64,000 bases of DNA from Patiria pectinifera (lineage: Eukaryota; Echinodermata; Asteroidea; Valvatida; Asterinidae). The position numbers were made by a program, and so were the translations under genes. Where the stretch lies: assembly GCA_029964075.1 (NCBI GenBank), contig CM057145.1, forward strand, positions 186,001-250,000, given 5' to 3'. Below the pieces are notes generated by a model. It did not search any database, had not been told where the DNA came from, and worked only from the letters and a program-made list of their open reading frames with translations. Positions 44,634 through 56,600 of this stretch are shown in pieces (position 1 is the first letter of the stretch; every line of letters starts with the position of its first letter).

Positions 44634-47600
44634 CTGTCGATTTATAAATGTTTACATGTATGTAACACATGACACGTATTGATGGAACGATTAAATAGGT
44701 GAATGTACCCTACGGTTGTTACCACAATGCGAATAGCAGCATCTCAATGGTTGTTGCTGTTTGGTGCTCTAGTAAATATTTATAATCAGTCAATTAATCA
44801 TTATTGAAGCCGCTTATTAATTAGTTTGGATAATTAATGTGTATTTTAATGCGACAGTGGACAAAGAATATACAAACTAAATGTACAAAATATTGTTGAT
44901 GCACCCTAACGTAGCGCAGCCACTATCGCAGCGCACTTGGATTTTTTCACCACTATAACACAGTGGTTTAAGACCCAGACATTTCACCCATATTATTTTT
45001 TCCAGTTTGTGTATATGCTTTTACTTGACATGTCTACAGATATGGTTCAAATCTCCAAAAAGTTATTTTGAGGTTTAATTCACTTCGAAATTGACATTAT
45101 ATTACCCAGCCTCTTTATTCAATAATGTCAGATTTTTTATTTGGCTTCATGGGATTTAAGGAGTTGCTATGTCCAGGACCTTTAGCTGTTGTTTTCTAAA
45201 ACCTATTTCTTCTGAAGCCACTGTATCACTTTCATTTGATACATGACTTATTTTGACACCTACAGCAAAATGGTCTGTAAAATGAGGGTAGACATAAAGA
45301 GTATATCGCTATTTAAGAAAAATATTAACAAAAGCAAAACGTTACACATTATTTCAATTGGCCGCCAACGGCCAGGGTATTTTGCACTTTCCCGTCATTA
45401 ATTGTTAGACAAACTATCTGGCCACGAAAATAAAATAGCCAGAAAATCCCCCAAATCGCCTTCATTTCGAAAAATCGATCATTTTCGCCGGCCTCGTGAT
45501 CGGAATGCAGCGGCTGAGCAAGAGAAACAGCGCCTTCTGTTGACAAGCCATGAAGAGGGGAATTCCTGTTCGGATCCGATTGTTCTGTAATGAGCGCACC
45601 TCATGTACTGTACATACACATGACACAAAACATCAATATTACATTTTACTAGATGTCCTTGGCATGACATAAAGGTGCAAATTTCGCACAGGCAGGTTAT
45701 TTGTAGGGTTTGATGTCATGTAGAGTTTAGAGCAGTTAATATCCGAACTTGAACTTTCTTGTAAAGTTTGAAAAGAAAACATTTTCTTCGTAAACTAATT
45801 GCATGTATCAGACATTGACTTTTTTCAAAATGCCATGTGTTTAAGTACAACTTTGGACTAAAATTGTAACGCCATTTATTTGGAAATAGGCCCTGTCTAT
45901 TTAATTATGAAAAAGCATTCAGTACGATTCTGTATGACTTTCACTTACAGCAAAACCTGATCTGTCCTTTAAGTGTAAAGGCCTTTAGTCTCCACAATTT
46001 TAAAGTTTTTTTTACTATTTTTCTCTTTCAAGAAACAAAGTGGCCAAAGATACAAAACGTGGATTTTTTTTTAGAAGTTTCTTAAAGTAAAACGTGGACA
46101 ATGGACTAATACTACTAGCTTCACTGTTGTTTAAGAAATTATTTATTGATAAACCGGACCCAAATACACCGAGAAAATCCCACGTTAAGTCAGGTCATGA
46201 AATAGTAAATGGAAGCAAATAAAAGTCCCATTTTTGTAATTGAATAAAAACATGGGTAATTCTTACTTTTAATTTCACAAAATAGTGTAATGAACGTACG
46301 TTGTCCTAGATCCGCGAAGTTATGAACTGAAAAAAAAAATAGTTGTCACACTGTATAATATTGGTCAACAGAGGGCGTTACTCACCAAAGGCGAGTAAAA
46401 CTCCCGAATAGCAAGATCTGCATCGTTTTGACAAAGATGCGCGTGCTAATGAATTTAGAACATATCTTACATAGTAAATAATCGCATTTGAATTCGTTTT
46501 CAACAATATTCTTGATGATGATTCAAGAAAATCGATGATGTCTGGGTCATGTATGGCTTTTAACTACTGTGCTCTAGTGCTCTTTTCGTGTGGAGCAAAA
46601 GTTGACTCAAATTTTGCAGCTAGTGAAAATGTCTTTAAGCTCTAAAAGAGTGAAGATAGTAAAGGAAGTCGGAACTGCTAAGTAATGACAATCAACATTT
46701 TAGTCATTTCAATGGGGCTGAGAAAAAAAAAAGTGTGACAACATGTTGCAAAAACTGTTGCCAGAACTATTTTTTGGCATCTTAATGGTTCCCTAAATCA
46801 TAACATACTTGTGAAAAACCGACACATCCTTACCTGTGCCAGCATTCTGTGGGTTTAATCCTATCCGCTGAGGAGCTGTTGATGGTAGTGGCCCACTTCC
46901 TGGATACAAATTTAAGCCTTGAACAAGAAGAAAAGGCATCATGATAAACGCGTTGGTGTTGAGTACAGAACGGTAACATGTTAACACCGTAAATAAAGCT
47001 CACATTGTGAGTGGTAATCCGATGACTTTAAAAAAACATTTCTTCCTAAGATGATCACCCTAAAAGTAATCCTTTTCAGATGTTCCATACATATTGGCGT
47101 GGGTACATGGGGTTGCATACCTGTAAATCGACTCCCATAGACCTCTGTGATAATTACGCACACTTTCAATTTTTTGTAATACCTACAACTCTCCAATATA
47201 TTCAGGAAACCCAGCACATTAAAGAAATTTAAGTTTATTTTATCATCTTTAAATTTTATTCAATTCTTGAGTGGGGATCCGATGACTTTAGGGAGTAAAT
47301 TTCATCCAAAGATGATCACCCTCCTAGAGGTAGTCCTGTGGCCCATCGCCATTGTCTCCACACATATTGTCTACCAATACACACTCTTAAGTTCATAGCC
47401 CACAAAATGCTCCTATAACAGCAAGGCATTCAAAATTGGGATCTTGCCCACGTAAGCATTTTTGGGCCTGTTTACAGGTCTTCACCCATAGAGGAACAAA
47501 TTACTGGACTTTAACCACTATAAATTGCTCCCTCATGATGTGTCCACCATATACTGCAATGCAATGGCCTACAGTTGTTCCAAAGAAATTGGTGATTCTC

Positions 47601-50600
47601 TAGCTCGCGGAACTGGAAATATTTCCATGTTTATACCACCCCATGCCACTTCCTACCTAAAAATAATACATTAACACTTGATCTAAGATATCCAACTACT
47701 ATATTGTATCGAAAAAATATTAGTTCTATGTTTACCTGGTCCCTGCAACGGCGAGTTGTAATTGAAATTAATGATATTTTGACCAATAATGATAGGGTTC
47801 TGGCAACCGCTGACTGTGCCGGTGTTTCCAATGCTGGCTCCACTTCCTTGTGGGTAATCTACAATCAAAAGCAAGAACAATTGCAAGTGGACAATAAGCT
47901 CTGGCGAAAAATTCGGCGCCGATGGCACATATGGAACACCAAACTTTAGGGCAATTTTGAGGACATTATATTTCCTCCTTCAGGACACCTCCAGCCACTA
48001 CACAAAATACCACGCGACTATAACATTACTGCACATATTTTGCGTCCAGTTACAAATGTTTTCATCATTCCGAATTGTTACAAATATTTGGTTAGATTTT
48101 TTTTCTTCATATTGGTAGTTAAAATTTATGGAAACTTAAGTTGTTTAATTTGGGATACTTTTGGGGACAAACGTATGAAAATAAACGCGAATGCGTATCG
48201 ATAGAAACAAAACCTGCATTAAGAAGTCTTTCGTAAAGAGTGCATTTACTGACGACGGCTTGGCAATTAGTCATTTAGTCAGTTAGTCAATAAGGTTTGG
48301 TAAAAATATTTTTGGTCAATATTCGGGGACCGACATACAGACCGACCGACCGACCGACCACCAAGTGATATGTAGAAGCTTGAAATTGTTCTTCAAATCA
48401 ATTCAATTTAATTCAATTCAATTCAATAGTGGTTTATCAAAACATTTCTTGCAGGTGAAAACTACATTGTTAATGTCCACATCAAAAAAACTAATCATAC
48501 TCGTAGAAGTTCTCGTTTATTGAGATACCATCGCAAAGTGGTCGGGCAGACAATCATTTCATTACACAATGCCCAATGTTTATGTCAGAACAGAAAAAAC
48601 AAACAAAAGAGTTTTCTTTTCTAGTACAACCATTTGTTGGTTTTTTTTTGAAAAATATTATCTATTGGGTATGATCGATTTTAGTATACGTATAATTATT
48701 TTATTTCCAGTTTAATGACGTCATCAGTCAAACAGGGAAGGAATACTGATTTATTTCGGAGAGGAAACCTGTTGATAATTAAGTAAATATAATCCATGTA
48801 GATATGGTAAGTAAAAGTTTATGTATTAATTACACCTAACACCAGTTTGATGACTTCACAGTATTTGGAAGCAGAAGGTCAACATCAAGTGAAACATATT
48901 TTGTTTTGCCTTTATTAACTATTATTTTTCAGTCAGCATCAGTTTTCGGTCACATACAAATGTTTCGTTGTCTAATTCATGACTTTGGGGGAATTTTCTT
49001 TATTCGGTTAAAAATCATAAATAAATAAAATAAAATAGCTGGATGACGTCGTCTTGTTTAAGTTGTGCCTGACTTTTTCCTTACCTGCAAAGTTGTAAGC
49101 CAATGGGGCTTGTATGCGAGTTTGAGAAATTCACCTTTAATAAATCGTCGCATATATGATGACGTCATCACGACGACACTCGACAACTTTTACATGTATA
49201 ATGCGGTCTTGCTTTGTGTCAAATGCTGGCTTGATACAACAAAAAACAGTGTCAAATTTCCGAAGCAGAACAAATATGTAATTTTAATAAAATCGGTTAA
49301 GGTAAACTGATTACGTCTTCATGACGTAAATTCTGATTTTACATAGCAATGACAATACTTTTACTGTCTGTCGAGTTTCGTGTCGATCTTATTTCCACTT
49401 ATCTATGTTTTGAAAAATGTTTTTTTTTTTTTTGGATGACGTCATATCATGACGTCACACATTTAATCCGTTTTTTGTTGGAGTGTGTATCACCTGTAAA
49501 CCTTTTACAACCATAAATTTGATCGTCGCGTCTTGCGTTCCTGAGATACGGCGAGACTTTAAAATTAAAATATCCATATAAAATCACATATGACGCCATC
49601 ATAACTTCTTATCAAATTTTGCATATAACGCAAGTAATTCAAGATATACTGGCCTACAAAGAATGCATCTTAACAGTTGTGTCACGTGTCCATCAATAAC
49701 GTCATCGTGACGTCATGAGTCTGTGCAGGTCTTCAGATTGTGGTCTAGGAGCATGCCAAGTTGTAAGTAGATCGGATTAACAACAGGTGGTTCGTGGACC
49801 GCATGTGCATTTTTATTAAACAACGAAATGACCCCTACATGACTTTTTACCTCTAATGTCGGGAGAGTTGCGAGGAACCCCCAAGTATCTTTGTATCCAA
49901 CTGGCTTTAAAATCCATCAAATTCTGTACATATATCTGAACAATGACATCTAATGACCCCTACATGACCTTTGTCCTCAGTTATCTGATGAAGAATTATG
50001 TTTTTCTACCCAAGGGTCACTGTGTCAAAGTTTCATCAAAATCCATGAAGAATTTAGAAGTTAAACATTTCTTTTTGTTTAAACTTTAACATACGTACGG
50101 TTTGTACTGGTCTACGTGTCTACAATCGAGGGTAAGTGTCTCCCAAAACCACGCTTGGCCGACACAAAAAGGGGGTAATTTGATATTGGACATTGGACAT
50201 TTCACATTCGTTTTACAGGGAATGTTCATTTTGCTGTTTGGATATTGGACACTGGATACGCACATGGGTTTGTCAGGCGAATGTCCATTATTTGAAATTG
50301 AACATTGGACATTCACATAGGTTTGTATTGCAAATGTACATATTGTTTAAAAGCCAAGGAGGGGATTGATTGTGATCCCCCCTGCCGCAATGCGCGCCGA
50401 TGGCCCACACGAGACGCCCTACTAATGTTGACTGGTAATACACGGATATTGGAAATTCACATAGCGAATGTCATTATTTTTCAAGTCCGGGAGGAAACGT
50501 GATTTTGTTTACCCGGAAAAGTGTTGGGCCGATTTGGATCCGGTAGTATAACCAAGGAGTTTTACGATTGTGAAATTAAAGAAGGAACATTTGCTAATAT

Positions 50601-53600
50601 GAGAAGAGTGAAGAATGACGACTTTTACTTACAACTTGTGGACGGCCTGGTGGACGTACCAGCATCATCAGCAGGCTGAGTGCCAACCTCCTCCCTTGAT
50701 GTTACTCCAGATGTTTGCGGGATCTGACTTGTACACGGCCTGGTGGACGTACCAGCATCAACAGTAGGCTGAGTGCCAACCTCCTCCCTTGATGTAACTC
50801 CAGATGTTTGTGGGATCTGACTTGTAGACGGCCTGGTAAAAGTACCAGCATCATTAGCAGGCTGAGTGCCAACCTCCTCCCTCGATGTAACTCCAGATGT
50901 TTGGGGGATCTGACTTGTAGACGGCCTGGTGGACGTACCAGCATCAACAGTAGGCTGGGTGCCAACCTCCTCCCTTGATGTAACTCCAGATGTTTGTGGG
51001 ATCTGACTTGTAGACGGCCTGGTAAAAGTACCAGCATCATTAGCAGGCTGAGTGCCAACCTCCTCCCTTGATGTAACTCCAGATGTTTGGGGGATCTGAC
51101 TTGTAGACGGCCTGGTGGAAGTACCAGCAACATCAGCAGGCTGAGTGCCAACCTCCTCCCTTGATGTAACTCCAGATGTTTGGGTGATCTGACTTGTACA
51201 CGGCCTGGTGGAAGTACCAGCATCAGCAGGCTGAGTGCCAACCTCCTGCCTTGATGTACCTCCAGATGTTCGGGGGATCTGACTCGTAGGCGGCCTGGTG
51301 GACGTACCAGCATCAACAGTAGGCTGAGTGCCAACCTCCTCCCTTGATGTAACGCCAGATGTTAGGGTGATCTGACTTGTAGACGGCCTGGTGGAAGTAC
51401 CAGCATCATCAGCAGGCTGAGTGCCAGTGGCCTGTCGTAATGTCTTGATGGTCCTGTAAGAATCCTGTTGATGTGAAGACTTTCGCTTCATTGTGACATT
51501 TTGCTCTTCATAACAAGTGCCAACGGGCTGCCTTGATTTCTTGTGACGTCCTAGTAAATTGTAGTACAAAATATCTTTATTAACAACCTGGCTAGGCAAA
51601 CAATATGAATTATTGATCCGTTTTTTTTTCAAGACGGGCCTTCAAAAGGACTTTTTAATTTTTATTTTTTTTTACTTTTAAACTGAGGTTTGCTCGTTGG
51701 TGATGTTTGAAGACAATTCGTCACCAGTTTCACGAAAAGACTGGCATGTGGATTTTGAAGAAAAACAGTTTTTGAGATAATCACAAGAGAAGTTTCTCCG
51801 TTTTTAAAACTGCAAAAACTATTACTTTGCAACAACTTTATGCAATAAGAAAACCTTGACTTAATTCTTTGATAGGTAAACGTTAATTTGAACCCAATAA
51901 TTATATTTAATATAGTGGTTAAAAAGCCAAAATTAATTAGTAAAGATGCCAGGCCCTTCGTGAAAACCAAAATGTCACATTTCCACATTAATTAATTACG
52001 CCCTTTTTGTTCCCCCACGTATTTTCCCCACAGAAATAAAAGAGACTAGATCGGCAGTGCGTACAGACGCGCGTTCTACCAGGGGCGGCGCCATTTTTCA
52101 GCTCGTGGGGCAAAAGTTGCGTTATGCTCACCTTTATTTTCGTAGGTTTGCATGAAAAGATAAATGTTTATGTCCGTAAAAGTAATATCTTTGACCTGTA
52201 GTAGTTATTTCCTCCACAAAATTCAAAATGGGTAATCAAGCTGCATAATCATTTCGAAGTTTGGTCCCTTTTATATCTCGTATTATTTTCAGAAATAAAT
52301 GGATTTGGAGGATTAGTATGTTATAGAAAATATTGTTAAACTGACTTACTACTTCACGTTTTGGGCTTGTAGATGCTGGAAAAACCAAGAAAAGCTATCA
52401 TATTCTTGAAGTCTGGTTCCCTGGCCCGCTTGAGATGAAACGAAGCAATTAATACACTTTGGGGAATTGTAAGGTCAGAGAATAAGTCTAGCAAGCTTGA
52501 ACCCTTCACAGGTGTGAAATCAATTGCAAAGAAAGGTCAGAATAACTAAATATGAAAAAGTGGGAACGGTTTTTGAAAACAATACACTTTTCTCCAACGC
52601 TGGTCGGCCGACCAGCGCTGGAAAAATACAGTTTTTCTTGAAAAGACAGCACACCAGGAGCCACGGTTTTAAACGATGCTTTAGACTGTCATTCCCTAAC
52701 AATTCAGTAGGGTATTACGTGATAATTTGATCATTCCGTTCTTTGAGGTTTACAAATGTTGTATCTTCCCTTGAAGGGACAAAACGCTGAACATTATTTT
52801 CTCCATTGTCCCTCCTGAGGACATTGCATACGCCGTTATCATTTGCCTATGAGTAGCAGTGGTTTTGTTTATTGCTCGTTGCAAATTATAAATTTTATCG
52901 TCCCGATTTCGCTTCTATCAGCTTTCCCGATTTCGCTTTTAAGATCTTCGTGATGTTGCAATCTACCAATGCCCCCCTCCCAGCCTGGTCACGCACTCTT
53001 GAGGTCAAAATATCCCTGACACTTTTTCGAAATATGCACAACAACACACCCATCATCCGTACCCCTAAACCCATCCTCCCAAAAGGTTCGAATCCGCCAA
53101 TGCATTGAGAAGACTGGAACATTATAAGGTCTGCTTATAAGTCCGACGCCTCATAGGTCCGACGCCTCATAAGTCCGACGCTTCCTCGATCTGACGCCTC
53201 ATAGTTCCGACGCAACGTAGGTTCTACAAATTTAACGCCTCGTTTTTCCGACGTCGGACTTATGAGGCGTCGGACTTATGAGGTTTCGGACCTATGAGGC
53301 GGAATAAATAAATGTTATGCTTCATAAACCGACGCCTCATAAGTTTGAAATTCCGGACTTATGAGGCGTCGGACCTATGAGGCGTCAGACTTATGATTCG
53401 ACTCCAACATTATGATAGTGTAATTGAATTTCATTCTAAAAACGGTTTTCAGGGGAAGTATTATTGTCATTAAAAGTCATACATATAAAATGCAATCCAA
53501 GCAAACTGTTCTCATTCAGAAAAGGATAATTATAATATATTGTAACACACATCTCTAAAATCATTCATTCAAACATTTCACAATTCTTATTTTCAATAAA

Positions 53601-56600
53601 TCAAAGGTAATTTAAAGCAGTTTTTACATTCAACATTTTCCTTTTCATTGTTTAAAACAATGTTTGTATACACAATTTTATCAGATAATCTGACACAATA
53701 TTTGGAGATTTTTAGCAACGCGCACCACCATTTTGAAACGAAAAAATAAATACGAGGGGAAAACAGAGCAAACTTCGAGGTGACTATCCAGCTTGAAATC
53801 TTATATTGAATTTTGTTGGTGACATAATTACTGGTCAAAAATGTCACTTTTACGGAAAAAAATGCAAGTTTGTGCACAAACCTACAGGAATGTAGGTGCG
53901 CGTAACGCACGTTTTACCCCACGCACTAAGTACTGCGCGTAGAGCGTCCAAGACGGAACGGGGATATTTGTGCACACTGTATGGTGCGTCGGCACGCACT
54001 ACCGATGTAGTCTTTTTATTCTATAGGCCAAAAAAAAAAGTCCCCGGTTTCTGGTATGGAGCTTGCCAAAAAAGTGGTGCGGCGACGCGGCTTTTTATTT
54101 TTTTTTACCTGTTTGTTTGTTTTTTTTGTTTTTTTTGCTTCAAATGTCGGCTGATGACTGCAAATGGTGCCCGACTAAACTTAGTGCAAATATATGGGAG
54201 TCCAGAGAGGCCACATAAATCTTATTCTCGATCATAACCCCATCTAAAAACACGTCAAAATTGTGCAGCAGCAGAATTCCAGTCAAACCAGTGAGTTTAG
54301 CGGTTTTGAAACATCATCTTGTATTGAACAAAAAAAAACGTTTTCATTTTGCCGACGCGCATGGCTACGGCGACGCGCGCGCATACCAGAATCCGGAGAT
54401 TTTTTTTTTTGGCCATATCTATAGTTTTTTTTCCAAAGTGAATGGCGCGCGTGTTCGATTACGGGCGCGCAGCTGATAATGTAACAAAGATGCCCGTCCC
54501 TTCGTGGAAACGAAAATCTCTGTTGACCTACTTTCACGTCTTTCCGTGCAATACGTTTTGTACCAACCTCGTCCCCAGTGCTTACTTTATTTCCAACCGC
54601 GTTTCCAATAGTAAACCCTGGATAGGAAACTTTCTTCCTGTATCCTGATTGGATACCGCAATTGGGAATAGTGTCTTCCCACCCAGGGGTCACCGCATCT
54701 AGGTTTTATCAAAATCCATGGCAGCCTGTAGAAGTTATACATTTAAAAAAAGCTTAACTTACACTGCAACATACATACGGGTGCTAAATTCTGTATGACC
54801 GTAGGTTCATACAGAATTAAAAACCGGTGTCTCCAAAAACTTTGTTTAGGCGACATAAAAACGTATGTGCTCAAGCATGAATATAGTTTGATAGGCCGAT
54901 GTGGCATCGCAAGATATATTATTTTACTTTACCTTTTGGTCCACCGCCCAGTAGGCCATCAGTACTCAGGCGGAGTGAGATATTCTCGTCCTGTTGTATT
55001 CCACAGTCACAAAGTGTCAGCAAGTTACAAAGCTGAAACAAATCATTTTTTAATCATTTAATTTTAAATCTTCACATAATACTTCTTAAACGGAGGTTTT
55101 TTAAAGACGAAAGTCTGGTGGTTGGGATTAAAACATAATTAAAGAAAACTTTTTTGAGACTAATTAATTGGGAATATTTTTAATTTGTGGTTTCAAAGCA
55201 ACCAGTTCCCTCATTAATAATATATTTATTGTTTCCTGAACTTTAGTGCAACAACATAATTGTACCGATAGAGCAGCGTCTGTTCGCAAATGATAGTGCT
55301 GCTTCTGATCCACTGCGAAATTATAATGAAATATTGATTGATACTTTACAACATGGTAAATTTGAAAAATGTGGAGCCATTTGTACCTCAAAATTACGAA
55401 AGTTTCTTCGGATGAACAATCGTTGTTGTTGAGGATGGACACTGATGATCTCGTTTAATATAAGTTTTAAGCACCAGACAGATGTCTCTGGATCCAATTG
55501 GAAACAAAGCGTTCTGGGCTTTTGTGTCAGGTGACATCGGATAAAGAAACTGTCAGAAAAACATGTTTTGCATGTTAATGTACTTTTATTAGGTTGAATT
55601 GGCAATTACAATATAGTAATGAAAGTAAAGACCATGGACCATTATTTTAACCATTTTTGTACACCATTGTTTAAGTGAGGAATTTTTTTTTTTTTCAAAC
55701 AAAAAGTTTAGTTCTAAAAATTAATGTGGCCTGACGTTGCGACCTTAGCAAGTTCTTCTTCAGAGGCTAAAACAGAAATGACAGAGGTACATACATTAAC
55801 ATGGGGGTGCACACAAACATGCAGGGCTGAAAGAAGAAACACAAAAGGAGGATTAGGTGGGAAAGGTGTGGAAAGATGCCGGGGAGGGTGGATGAGAGAA
55901 CAAAGAAACAAAGGGAGATTGCCAACCACAAGGGGTTTGGTATAAACAGGGGAGGGACCAGAAAGGGGAAGGATCAAAGGTCACAGGGAGTGGGAACGGA
56001 CAAAAGAGTGTGAGAGTGAAGGGGGATGATGCGGGGGGGGGGGCAAACAGTATGGAGGTGAAAAGGGATTAAAGATGGGGGAAGATGGGTAAACACAAAC
56101 AAGGAAGACCAGGTGGATTATTCGAATCAGAAGACAATGGAGGAAGAAAAGGATTAATCATTTCCAAGTTGGATGTTGAAACCATGTGGTTGAATAGTTC
56201 GAAGACGATTCATCCACACTTTCTCTCTGCTGAGGCGAACTGAGTCCTTGCGATGGCCAAGAGATTCAATGCCCTGCAAAATCATATCAGAAATGGAGTG
56301 GTTAGGCAGGTTGAAGTGATGACCAACAGGGGTGTCTAGTTTCTTGGTGTTGACCGTTGACCGGTGGGCATAGAAACGCTTCTTGAGCGTATTCTTAGTC
56401 TCACCTACATACTGCACTCCACAGATCCTGCAAGAAATGAGATATATGACATTAGAGGTGTTACAAGTGATGTTACCAATGGTTCTGTGGGTAGTGACAG
56501 AAGAGTGGCCAGAAAAGGAGTCAGACTCCTGGATATGAATCTGGCAGACAACACATCTGGAACTGCACTTGAAAGTACCATGCTGGGTGGGAGGGGATGC

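Larger units (their letters stand above)
51588..54932. other. Intron 7 of gene 1: repeat-filled region where the second DD exon would be
   Basis: Homology to gene 2 stops at about 51718 and resumes near 54660. In between lie pieces of the AACT-type MITE family (51719-52010 and 53880-54575), a perfect-centre palindrome near 52608, and an inverted-repeat cluster at 53125-53405. No death-domain sequence was found on either strand. Confidence 0.65.

Noticed and set aside
50702-51334. 210-codon second-frame open frame over the gene 1 repeat array
   Set aside because: Same artefact as in gene 2.
55714-55977. Open frames at the left end of the Penelope element as genes
   Set aside because: They lie in the G-rich 3' non-coding part of the element and have biased composition.
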